Source: Gardnerella vaginalis
Lineage (GTDB): Bacteria; Actinomycetota; Actinomycetes; Actinomycetales; Bifidobacteriaceae
Assembly (NCBI GenBank): GCA_946997215.1
Contig: CAMPUL010000025.1
Location: 1 to 17,425, forward strand
DNA length: 17,425 nt
Direction: 5' to 3'
In this document: piece after piece, positions 6,992 through 16,600 of the stretch
Layout of the letters: each line of letters begins with the position of its first letter
Numbering within the stretch: the stretch's first letter is position 1
Translations under genes and position numbers: made by a program
The notes under the pieces: generated by a model
Databases searched by the model: none
What the model was told of the DNA's origin: nothing
Seen by the model: the letters and a program-made list of their open reading frames with translations, nothing else

Positions 6992-7078
6992 TTTCGTTCC
7001 TTTCCTAATATTTTTTTGAACCCACAAGCCTACATCTTCCCAGCGACGACTATGAGCTGAGACGAGCGAAATATTGAT

Positions 7079-7396
7079 TTAAGAATCTAATAAATCCTGC
7101 ATAAGTTTATCTGTGTTATTAAATGATTTTCCCTCATGATCTTCAGCTTGACGACGAGCTTCATCAGAAAGATCAACAGGTTCAGAGACTTTGCCAATCT
7201 TAAAATTGCGGATTGCTTCATCCATACTTTTAAGAGTTTTAGAAGAGATACTCTTAGGAATAGTAAGCTCACGAGGTTCTAATAAAATACAACCGTTATC
7301 ACATTCTTTAACATTGTAATAAGGGTATTTAGCTCCGCGCAGAGTTACACGCTTTTTACTATCAAGATGAACGTCATAATCTTTCACTACTTCCAC
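7079..7396 (-). CDS. AbrB-like antitoxin or solo autoregulator
   Basis: The likely start is the GTG at 7396, because GAGGTG lies 6 nt upstream; this gives 105 residues. The ATG at 7408 would add four residues but stands only 2 nt from the operator palindrome and has no ribosome site. Residues about 6-45 (YDVHLDSKKRVTL ... GCILLEPREL) resemble the swapped-hairpin AbrB/MazE fold. The middle (KTLKSMDEAIRNFKIGKVSEPVDL) matches the C-terminal pattern of small type II antitoxins. The last 30 residues are polar and probably disordered until bound. No toxin gene lies on either side: guaB is upstream and orn downstream, with 87 nt between this gene and orn. It is therefore an orphan antitoxin or a stand-alone regulator. 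The family call is by pattern only. Confidence 0.7.
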   Translation of the reverse strand: MEVVKDYDVHLDSKKRVTLRGAKYPYYNVKECDNGCILLEPRELTIPKSISSKTLKSMDEAIRNFKIGKVSEPVDLSDEARRQAEDHEGKSFNNTDKLMQDLLDS

Positions 7397-7410
7397 AAAA
7401 CACCTCATTT

Positions 7411-7430
7411 TTAGTGGGATATCCCACTAA
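7411..7430. promoter_or_regulatory. 20-bp perfect palindromic operator
   Basis: TTAGTGGGATATCCCACTAA is fully self-complementary. It begins at the last base of the -10 box and covers the predicted transcription start of the antitoxin-like gene. A dimeric AbrB-like product would be expected to bind here and repress its own promoter. Confidence 0.8.
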
Positions 7431-7459
7431 CTATACAATAATTTTATACGAATTGTCAA
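7430..7459 (-). promoter_or_regulatory. Promoter of the antitoxin-like gene
   Basis: On the minus strand TTGACA (7459-7454, consensus) is followed by an 18-nt spacer and TATAGT (7435-7430, five of six consensus bases). Transcription would start near 7423, inside the palindrome. Confidence 0.8.
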
Positions 7460-7513
7460 AACAAAAACGACGAAAAGTTAGAAAGTAGCAAATAAGACTT
7501 AGCTAACTTTTCG
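7456..7513 (-). terminator. Rho-independent terminator of guaB
   Basis: CGAAAAGTTAG (7471-7481) pairs perfectly with CTAACTTTTCG (7503-7513), with a 21-nt loop. On the minus strand the stem is followed by a T-rich tract (TCGTTTTTGTTTT). It begins 76 nt after the guaB stop codon and runs into the -35 box of the next gene. Confidence 0.75.
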
Positions 7514-7554
7514 CCGTTTAGTGCAAAATTACTTGCGACTTATACGCGCAACTC

Positions 7555-7582
7555 GCGCACAACTCACGCAATGCGCACAACT
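7555..7582. repeat. 10-bp direct repeat 18 bp apart
   Basis: GCGCACAACT occurs at 7555-7564 and 7573-7582 with related sequence between, just after the guaB stop codon. It has no clear function. Confidence 0.6.
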
Positions 7583-7588
7583 TGCGAT

Positions 7589-9178
<1,590 letters not shown>

Positions 9179-9278
9179 TCATACACAATATTTAGTGGCC
9201 ATTTTGCGCCGAAGTCACTACAATGCGATTAAACACAATAGAACAAAATTAGACGCGATCAACAGAGATTAACCGCAC

Positions 9279-9310
9279 GTGACTAATCGCAACTAACTTC
9301 GATTAGTCAC
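9279..9310. terminator. Hairpin downstream of the wecA-like gene
   Basis: GTGACTAATCG (9279-9289) pairs perfectly with CGATTAGTCAC (9300-9310) around a 10-nt loop, ten bases past the stop codon at 9323-9321. On the minus strand no T-run follows. On the plus strand the stem is followed by CTCTCTCTTTT. It probably ends the prfA operon, perhaps with factor help. Confidence 0.55.
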
Positions 9311-9320
9311 CTCTCTCTTT

Positions 9321-10424
9321 TCACGAATTTCGCAACTCTGGCAACCGTCTGCGCAAATATGGCATCATTGTAAGAATCGTAAGCAACGCCGCAGCAATAA
9401 TCATGCCAATCATCACGTAAACTGCTTTAAAGAACAGAATCATTATTGAGCCAAAAGATATGAGCGCCGCCCATCCCCACAAAATAAGCACCGCGCCTTG
9501 CACCGAGTGCCCAATGCGCAACATTCTGTGATGCAAATGCATGCGATCTGGATGCATTGGTGACTGCCCTTTTGCAAGCCTTCTGCATATTGCTAAACAC
9601 ATGTCTAAAACTGGCAAAAACAGCACTAAAATCGGAAGCAAAATCGGCATAAATACTGGCAAATAGATACTTGTGTGTACTGCAGATGGGTCTAAGTGAC
9701 CTGTCATGATAATAGACGCGCAAGTTATTAAATATCCGATTAACATGGAGCCAGAATCGCCCATAAAAAGCTTTGCTGGATGCCAATTGTGCAAAATAAA
9801 GCCTAAGCACATTCCAACCATTGCAACGTCTATAAGAGTTGCCATTGAAGCGTAGCTTGGAGACGTGCGCGCAAGAATATAAGAATATGTTGCAAATGCA
9901 ATTCCGCCAATTGCCACAATTCCAGAAGCAAGCCCATCGAGTCCGTCTACAAAATTGACTGCATTAATTGAAGCAACTATTAGTATTGCGGTTATTGCGA
10001 TTGAAAGGCTTGGAGAGGCTGTAACTAGCGATCCGAGTGGCAGCGCTACGATTTGCAATCCTCCCCACGCTACAAAAACAGCTATTAGCAATTGACCTGC
10101 AAGTTTTAGCATCCAATCTAAATCCCAAATATCGTCGCAAACGCCCAAAAGACATATGAGTACTGCTCCAGCTAAAACCACCCACGGCTGGTGCGTTCCT
10201 GCAAAAAGCCCAGAAATAAAAGGCATGGAGCTTGCAAATGCCATCGACACAGCAAAGCCGAATAGCATTCCCACTCCCCCCATACGAGGCGTAGGTATTG
10301 TGTGCACGTCGCGAGCGCGCACTTTTCCAACAGCTCCTATGCGAATTGCAAGATGACGTATAAGCGGCATTATTAGCCACGTTGCGCCTCCTGCGATTGC
10401 TGCTATAAACAGGTATACCCTCAT
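9321..10424 (-). CDS. wecA: Polyprenyl-phosphate sugar-1-phosphate transferase (WecA/TagO/MraY superfamily)
   Basis: This 367-residue polytopic membrane protein has about ten hydrophobic segments. It would move a sugar-1-phosphate, most likely GlcNAc-1-P, from a UDP-sugar to undecaprenyl phosphate on the cytoplasmic face, starting a wall polymer. Superfamily motifs are all present: DD at 97-98 (CDDIWDLD), NAVNFVDGLDGLASG at 154-168, MGDSG at 221-225 and the HLHH motif at 296-299. The HLHH block and a PRMGG at 46-50 favour the WecA/TagO/Rfe group over MraY. Its ATG overlaps the tsaC stop by 4 nt (ATGA), indicating translational coupling. It is the last gene of the prfA cluster, and the same gene follows tsaC in many actinobacteria. 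The substrate is not proven. Confidence 0.88.
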   Translation of the reverse strand: MRVYLFIAAIAGGATWLIMPLIRHLAIRIGAVGKVRARDVHTIPTPRMGGVGMLFGFAVSMAFASSMPFISGLFAGTHQPWVVLAGAVLICLLGVCDDIWDLDWMLKLAGQLLIAVFVAWGGLQIVALPLGSLVTASPSLSIAITAILIVASINAVNFVDGLDGLASGIVAIGGIAFATYSYILARTSPSYASMATLIDVAMVGMCLGFILHNWHPAKLFMGDSGSMLIGYLITCASIIMTGHLDPSAVHTSIYLPVFMPILLPILVLFLPVLDMCLAICRRLAKGQSPMHPDRMHLHHRMLRIGHSVQGAVLILWGWAALISFGSIMILFFKAVYVMIGMIIAAALLTILTMMPYLRRRLPELRNS

Positions 10425-11083
10425 TTCTTGCGACTTTCTGCTCTTATCTGTTCTTCACTTATTACACCTTCGCGCAAAATCACAATTCCGTCTTTGTCTC
10501 TTGAATCAGCGCCAACTACCGTGCTTGCTACGTGCGAGCGCGTTGGGCCAGCGTTTAAGTACAGTGGGATTTCGTTTCCAAAAGCCGCAAACGCTTCTTC
10601 TACGCTGTCTGCACTCTCGTTTCCGCTGCGATTCGCGCTAGATGCCGCCAATGGACCCGTAACGCGCAAAATTTTCATTAGTTCTGGGCAATCTGGAACG
10701 CGCACACCTTGCGTTGCTTGACTTTGCTCACTGCTCTCATCTGCTTTACAAAGCGTAGCAAGCCTTGTAGCTACCGAATCCTTTTTTGCGCGCGCGATTG
10801 GCGAATATCCGCCTGGCAGGAATTTTTCCGCAAGCACGTCTAGCGGGCTTGGCAAGTAAAGACCGAGTTTTTCTAAGTCACTTACACTGCTCATAAGTAT
10901 TTGCAAGGCTTTTGTGCGCGGCCTGCGCTTTAGCTGGTAGATTTTTGCCACTGCCGCCTCGTTAAATGGGTCGCACGCCACTCCGTAAACTGTGTCTGTT
11001 GGCACTACGATTACGCCGCCTGCGTTAATTATTTGCGCTGCAAGTTGCAATGATTCTTCGTTAATTGTGCAAATTTTACTCAT
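10421..11083 (-). CDS. tsaC: L-threonylcarbamoyladenylate synthase (Sua5/YciO/YrdC family)
   Basis: It makes threonylcarbamoyl-AMP from threonine, bicarbonate and ATP, the first step of the t6A37 tRNA modification. The protein has 220 residues, TsaC-sized without the long Sua5 C-terminal domain. Seen motifs are PTDTVYG at 28-34, the KRRPRTKAL segment at 52-60 that lines the active site, and SSANRSG at 148-154. A hydrophilic stretch at about 112-125 (KADESSEQSQATQ) looks like a small local insertion. AGGGG stands about 6 nt before the ATG. The gene overlaps prmC by 8 nt upstream and the wecA-like gene by 4 nt downstream. Confidence 0.93.
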   Translation of the reverse strand: MSKICTINEESLQLAAQIINAGGVIVVPTDTVYGVACDPFNEAAVAKIYQLKRRPRTKALQILMSSVSDLEKLGLYLPSPLDVLAEKFLPGGYSPIARAKKDSVATRLATLCKADESSEQSQATQGVRVPDCPELMKILRVTGPLAASSANRSGNESADSVEEAFAAFGNEIPLYLNAGPTRSHVASTVVGADSRDKDGIVILREGVISEEQIRAESRKK

Positions 11084-11984
11084 TTTTAGCCCCTTTTTTG
11101 CATACTACAAATCTTGCTCTGTTTGTTAAGTCGTTTTTGACTTTTGCACTACTAAATCCTATGTTTTTTGCATAATCTGCAAGCGCTTTTCCTTGCGTAA
11201 TATCGTGTTCCATAATCATTATTCCACCCATACGCAAATATGCAAAACTCGCTTTTACAATTTTTTGCGGTATTAGCAGTCCGTCTTCAGATCCCCCGTA
11301 TAGCGCCATTTTTGGGTCGTAGTCGCGAGCTTCAATCTGCTCTACTGGCTGGCTTTCTGGCACGTATGGTGGGTTTGTAATTACTATGTCTACTCGATTT
11401 TTAATCGCAGTTGCTTCTGTAAGATTAGCGTTTGTAGCATCGCCTAATATTGCGTGATATCTGTTTGAAATATCATATTTTTCCGCGATTTTGCGGTAGT
11501 TTTTTTGCAAATATTCAAAAGCTTCAGGCGACTTTTCCACAGCCCACACTTGCGCATCTGCAACTTCGCTTGCTACCGATAATCCAATCGCTCCCGACCC
11601 TGCGCATAAGTCTAAAACAATAGGATTTTTTAGATTATTTGCGCGAATCCAATCTATTCCCTCTTGAACTACCACTTCTGTCTCGGGCCGCGGCACAAAA
11701 ACGCCTTGCCCAACTATTAGGTCTATGTAGCGAAAAGTGGCGAATCCAATAATGTGTTGCAATGGCTCGCGCGAAGCACGTCTAGATATAAAATCGCTAT
11801 ATTTGCTAGCATAATCGGGCAAAAAATCCCTAAAATCGCCAAGTATTAGCGCTTTGTTTAAGTCTGCTAAGCTTACGCCACAAGCGTGAGCCAGCAGTAA
11901 ACGTGCGTCGTATTCCGCCGACTCTACACCTGCATCTTCAAGTTTTTCGGCAGATGCGCGCAAAATGTGCAAAATTTCTTGCAT
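11076..11984 (-). CDS. prmC: Peptide chain release factor N5-glutamine methyltransferase
   Basis: This SAM-dependent enzyme methylates the Gln of the GGQ motif in release factors, and its substrate prfA is the gene just upstream. The protein has 302 residues. An N-terminal helical domain (1-75) is followed by PRPETE at 98-103, the SAM loop DLCAGSGAIG at 125-134 and the catalytic NPPY at 204-207, all as in HemK/PrmC. Only a weak ribosome site (GCGG) precedes the ATG. It starts 102 nt after the prfA stop, and its end overlaps tsaC by 8 nt. Confidence 0.95.
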   Translation of the reverse strand: MQEILHILRASAEKLEDAGVESAEYDARLLLAHACGVSLADLNKALILGDFRDFLPDYASKYSDFISRRASREPLQHIIGFATFRYIDLIVGQGVFVPRPETEVVVQEGIDWIRANNLKNPIVLDLCAGSGAIGLSVASEVADAQVWAVEKSPEAFEYLQKNYRKIAEKYDISNRYHAILGDATNANLTEATAIKNRVDIVITNPPYVPESQPVEQIEARDYDPKMALYGGSEDGLLIPQKIVKASFAYLRMGGIMIMEHDITQGKALADYAKNIGFSSAKVKNDLTNRARFVVCKKGAKNE

Positions 11985-12050
11985 TTTAAGAACCGCTTGA
12001 TAATTTTACTTTACTTACTTAGCGTGTTTTTGGATACTCGCCTTGCTTAG

Positions 12051-12078
12051 CTTGACTTACTCAGCTTTGCCTACTTAG
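12051..12078. repeat. Imperfect 14-bp tandem repeat between prfA and prmC
   Basis: CTTGACTTACTCAG (12051-12064) and CTTTGCCTACTTAG (12065-12078) match at 10 of 14 positions, with a related partial unit before them. The gap 11985-12086 is otherwise simple sequence with no clear terminator, so read-through from prfA to prmC is likely. Confidence 0.45.
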
Positions 12079-12086
12079 ATTTGACA

Positions 12087-13184
12087 TTAATTGGCTTTAG
12101 CTAAGCGATCGGCTTCATCCGCCTGAATATCGCTGTCTATAACCGCTTGCAAGTCGCCATTAAGCACCTGGTCAAGATTGTATGCCTTGTAGTTTGTGCG
12201 ATGATCCACAATACGATTTTCTGGGAAGTTGTATGTGCGGATTCGCTCGGAGCGATCCAACGAACGCACCTGCGAGTGGCGCATATCCGCCGCCTCCGCA
12301 GCCTCCTGCTCGTGCTTCATAGCAAGCAAACGCGACTTTAGCACGCGCAAAGCTGCAGCACGATTTTGAATCTGCGACTTTTCGTCTTGCATGCTAACAA
12401 CAATTCCAGTTGGAATATGCGTCATTCGAACCGCGGAATACGTAGTGTTCACGGACTGTCCGCCAGGGCCAGAGCTCATGAAAATATCGATTTTCAGATC
12501 TTTTGGATCGATTTCGATTTCGTCATCGTCTTCGTCTGCTTCTGGGAACACGATTACGCCAGCCGCGGAAGTTTGAATACGCCCTTGCGATTCAGTTACT
12601 GGGATTCGCTGCACGCGATGCACGCCGCCCTCGTACTTCATGCTTGCCCACACGCCGTCTTCTGGAGCAGGCGTGCCTTTTGCGCGAATCGCAAGCTGCA
12701 CGTCTTTTACGCCGCCAAGTTCCGTCGCATTTTCGCTTTGGATTACGGTAGTCCAGCCGCGCTTTTCTGCGTAACGCATGTACATGCGCAATAAATCGCC
12801 AGCAAACAGAGCCGCTTCTTCGCCGCCCGTACCAGCTTTGATTTCCATAATCATATCTCGCGCATCGTCTAGATCCCTAGGAATCAGCGCTGTGCGAAGC
12901 TTTTCTTTTGCTGCTGGAATCTGCTCTTCTAAATGTTTTGCTTCTTTTGCTAAGTCTTCGTCTTCGCTTGCCATCTCGCTAGCTACTTCGTAGTCTTCGC
13001 AAAGCTGCTTGTAATTTAAGTATGCGCTTACGATTGACCCGAGTTCTGCGTGCCTACGACCAAGCTTGCGGATTGCGTCTGGATTAGACGCTACTTCTGG
13101 CTCTCCCATGCGATTTTCAATATCGCGGTATTCATTTAGAGCTGTAACCGCTGCTGGGAATTGCTCATCTACTGACTCGGCCAT
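12087..13184 (-). CDS. prfA: Peptide chain release factor 1
   Basis: It recognises UAA and UAG stop codons on the ribosome and triggers peptide release. The protein has 365 residues, the typical length. The tripeptide that reads the stop codon is PVT at 195-197 (in [15 protein letters not shown]), which marks RF1 rather than RF2. The catalytic GGQ is at 241-243 ([20 protein letters not shown]). The domain I coiled region covers about 1-100. AAAGGA with 6-nt spacing sets the start at 13184. It heads the prfA-prmC-tsaC-wecA-like cluster. Confidence 0.96.
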   Translation of the reverse strand: MAESVDEQFPAAVTALNEYRDIENRMGEPEVASNPDAIRKLGRRHAELGSIVSAYLNYKQLCEDYEVASEMASEDEDLAKEAKHLEEQIPAAKEKLRTALIPRDLDDARDMIMEIKAGTGGEEAALFAGDLLRMYMRYAEKRGWTTVIQSENATELGGVKDVQLAIRAKGTPAPEDGVWASMKYEGGVHRVQRIPVTESQGRIQTSAAGVIVFPEADEDDDEIEIDPKDLKIDIFMSSGPGGQSVNTTYSAVRMTHIPTGIVVSMQDEKSQIQNRAAALRVLKSRLLAMKHEQEAAEAADMRHSQVRSLDRSERIRTYNFPENRIVDHRTNYKAYNLDQVLNGDLQAVIDSDIQADEADRLAKAN

Positions 13185-13230
13185 TTTGTTCCTTTGTAGT
13201 CGCGCATAACGCGAATTTTAAATCGAAAAT

Positions 13231-13266
13231 ATTAAATATTAAATTAAATATTAAGTTAAGTATTAA
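13231..13266. repeat. 12-bp tandem repeat upstream of prfA
   Basis: ATTAAATATTAA is present twice perfectly (13231-13242, 13243-13254), then once as GTTAAGTATTAA (13255-13266). It lies in the AT-rich prfA leader or promoter region, about 45 bp before the start codon. Confidence 0.8.
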
Positions 13267-13311
13267 GCATTAAATAAGACACATGAACACGTACACGTTT
13301 AGCACATAAAA

Positions 13312-13355
13312 CGCCAGCCCCGATTTCGCGAAGTTACACGAAAGCAGGGCTGGCG
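13312..13355 (-). terminator. Rho-independent terminator of rpmE
   Basis: CGCCAGCCC (13312-13320) pairs perfectly with GGGCTGGCG (13347-13355). On the minus strand the stem is followed by TTTTATG, and it begins 10 nt after the rpmE stop codon. An A-run on the other side would also allow plus-strand termination. Confidence 0.85.
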
Positions 13356-13364
13356 ATTAAAAAG

Positions 13365-13577
13365 CTACTTAGTCTTCTTACCGTAGCGCTTCTCGAAGCG
13401 AGCCACGCGGCCGCCGGTATCGAGAATCTTCTGCTTGCCGGTATAGAATGGGTGGCACTTTGAGCACACGTCAACCGTCATATGATCGCCATTAGCGGTG
13501 GAACGAGTTACGAAAGTGCTTCCGCAGGAGCAGGTAACCTGCACTGCGTGATAGTCGGGATGAATACCCTGCTTCAT
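13365..13577 (-). CDS. rpmE: 50S ribosomal protein L31, zinc-binding type
   Basis: The start at 13577 gives 70 residues beginning MKQGIHPDY, the family start, with AGGAGA 5 nt upstream; the longer frame to 13622 lacks a ribosome site. TCSCGSTF and [15 protein letters not shown] supply four Cys in the C-x-C ... C-x-x-C pattern of the zinc-containing (C+) L31, so this is not the zinc-independent paralogue. It sits directly upstream of prfA, as in many bacteria, but its own terminator separates the two. Confidence 0.95.
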   Translation of the reverse strand: MKQGIHPDYHAVQVTCSCGSTFVTRSTANGDHMTVDVCSKCHPFYTGKQKILDTGGRVARFEKRYGKKTK

Positions 13578-13598
13578 AATGTCTCCTATGGAATTCGG

Positions 13599-13612
13599 GC
13601 GACCCGGGTCGC
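13599..13612. promoter_or_regulatory. GC-rich palindrome in the rpmE leader
   Basis: GCGACCCGGGTCGC is fully self-complementary. It stands out from the AT-rich intergenic DNA and ends 21 nt before the rpmE ATG. It could be a protein-binding site or an RNA hairpin with a CCGG loop near the ribosome site. Confidence 0.5.
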
Positions 13613-13675
13613 AAAGCCCCAATAGCTAAGCGTGAACCGGAACCTTCGCTATTCTAGTCACTACCCTCGACTCGC

Positions 13676-16600
13676 TTAGTCATTCTTACCATCTTCGCGC
13701 TTTCGCCTATGCTTAGCAGCAAATCCAGCAAAACCAACAGATGCCAACAAGCTGGCGATTAACGCAGATTGCGAAGCATCAACACCCGTTTGAGGAAGCA
13801 AATCGCCCTTAACTCCCGTCTTTTGCTTATCTTGCAAAGGCACAACAGGAGCAGACTCAGACTCGGGCTCATGCTCTGGAACAACATAATCCGAAGGAAC
13901 CGTTGAATAATCAGGCTCAGACGTTGGCACTGGTGTCGTGTCAGGCGTTGGATCAGGCTTTTCCGAATCCACTACATCAATATACACAACAATCTCCGCA
14001 CTACGCCCATACTGGTCAACAGTTGTAAACGTTAGCTCAACCTTTGGCTTGCCATCCACAATCTTAGGTGTGCCAGAAATCTTGCAAGTAGTACCATTGC
14101 AAGAAGGAAGAAGACCATTAGAGCCAAGACTATTAGTAGTCAACGCATTAATAGGACTATTAACACCACCTACACTAACAGTCTTATTCCCACTAGAATT
14201 CTCCGTTAAGTTTACAAGCGTAAACGTTGCAGGAATACCCAAAACCGCAGAACTTCTAAACTCAAACCTCATAGGCTTCATAAGCTCAAAGTTTGCAGTA
14301 ATAGTGATTTCTTTCTTTGGCTCAACGGCAGGAATAGCATACAAATCCACACCAGCATCAGCAAAGAGCTTCTTCAAATCTTGCAAAGTTGAATTACGAT
14401 CTTTAAGAATTTTCATTGCAAGTTCTGGCTTATCTGCTTCATAAGCAATCTTAGCAAGCAATTCTCGCTGTTCATCACTGACATTACTCTTATTCGTTTC
14501 CTCATAATCAGCAAATGTCAAGTCTATTCCAGCTTCTCGCATCAAATTCTTCAAAGCTTCTATTGAAGAACGCTTTGAATTAGAAATTTGCTCAGCAATC
14601 AATGTCTTTCCAGCTTCTTTAGCAAGTTTTACAAGCAAAGCTTTTTCACGAGCATTCTCAACGATTTCATCAACATCAATGCCTTTTTCTGTAAACATAT
14701 TCTTAATATTTTGCAATGAATCGTTAGACTTACGAATATCAGAAGCTAGACCAGTGTTATCATTACTTTCTGCAATCTTAGCTAATTCTTCGCGCTTAGC
14801 ATTGTAGACTTGCTCCGCGCGACTCTTTCGCGCTTCGTTAAGCAGATTTTGCAAAGCAGCAAGCGTAGACTTACGCGAACCACTAATCTGCTTTGCAACA
14901 TAGTGCATTCCGTCAATCTTAGCCAAACGAGCCAAAGCTTCGCGCTCTTCTTCTGTAGCATAATGATTGTCTGTAACATCAATCTTATTAACAGTCCAAT
15001 CCTTAAACACGTAGCCATTATCTGCAAGCACGTCTGGAACTGGCATTTGGAAACCATTAGCGCCATTTCGAACCCAATATACTGAAACTATATCGTTTCC
15101 AGCATTATCAAGAGGCGATTTTTGCAAACTTCCGCCCTTACCAGCTACATACGTCACCTTTGTGTAGTTCTTTTCTATGAACTTAGCTGCAGCAGTGCCT
15201 TCAGCTGGCAAATCGTTATCTGCAATCACATTCGGCAAAACATGCACACGAACTTGAACCTTAGTAGTAATAGTCTTCTGCTCACCAGTCGAATCAATTT
15301 CGTCTGTAGGTCGCGTAACGTCTACAGTTACTGTGGCAGTTCCAGGATTATATACGTAGGTATTATAGTCTTTAACAGCTCGCGTATTATCAGTATCTTC
15401 TGGCTTTTCACCTTGACCATCAACGTGATTAATAGAAACGTTAACATTAGGGTCAGCGTTATGTACAAGCTTATTAAGGTTTGGAATCGCATCTCCAACG
15501 CCAATAACCGTTTCTGGAATCTTTATATCCGAAATACCAGTTTGCTCAGCAACAAGAATTCGTGGAGTTTCAATATCCCACGCGTGCTTCCGATAAATAT
15601 TGGACTCATTACCTTTAGCATCATGCATACGCCACTTTACGAAGCCAGAAAGTAGCTTACCAGTGTCGCTTGCAACTTTTTGAGAGAACTTAATGTTGTC
15701 TTTAATATCTTTGCCGTGACGAATATATAGAAGTTTTGGCTTATAGTCGCCATTGCTCCATCGGTGACCAATTTTTGGAAGGAATATGGTAGCAACATAT
15801 CCATCTGGAATCTTGTCGTCTTTAGAAGCGTCGATGACGTTTGGAACGAGCTTGTAACGCGCTACAAAAGTAGTGTTTTCGTTAAACTTCATACCAGCAA
15901 TTTCAGAGCTAGAATATAGCTTACTTTCTGGTGGAGTCTGTACGGTAGTAGGTGTTGGAACTGTAGCAGCAAACAGCGTCATAACAGGGACTACTGATGC
16001 AGCAGTATTTGTACCATCCGCTGTATTTGGCGTGTTAGCCAAATTTGCTACAGGTAAATCACTTTGCTGCTTCTCCCAGCCTTTGAACTCGTAATGGTAT
16101 CCTTGCGCATCGTAATCCTTGCCAATAACCTGCGGTGCACGAACGCCACTAGCAGATTGCTTATACGCGTAGTACAAATCGCGCGAACCTGCAGCAAATT
16201 TACCCTTGCCATCTGGTGACTTATTATCATTCTGAGCGTTTATAAAGTTGACTGAAACATACTTAGTCTTATCAAAAACTAGTTTGTGTTCAGCATTAGC
16301 ACCAGCTTGCGTATCAGTCTGTTTGCTATCCTTCTTCGATATGCTTTCTGGGTACATCAACTGATAAATCACCTTTAAGCGAGCAACGCGCTTATACTTT
16401 TTAGGTTCCTCACCATCCTTATAATTTACTGTAATCTTTAGCGGCACAGTGTACAAAGAAGGCTTAGAAAGCATCTTATTCTCAAAGACTTCTGGCTTCT
16501 TACCTTTCGGCAAATCGTATTCGATTGTTACATCCTTTATATCGCCCTTAGTTTCTGCCTCTTTCTTCAAATCATCAAGATTTGTCAAATACTCGTCTAA

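Noticed and set aside
7020..7060. A tRNA-like fragment (GTGGGTTCAA) upstream of orn on the minus strand
   Set aside because: The flanking bases cannot form a T-arm or acceptor stem, so there is no tRNA.
13578..13675. A terminator for the surface-protein gene
   Set aside because: Only a 7-bp stem with a 40-nt loop (13626-13632 with 13673-13679) and no T-run was found, which is too weak to call.
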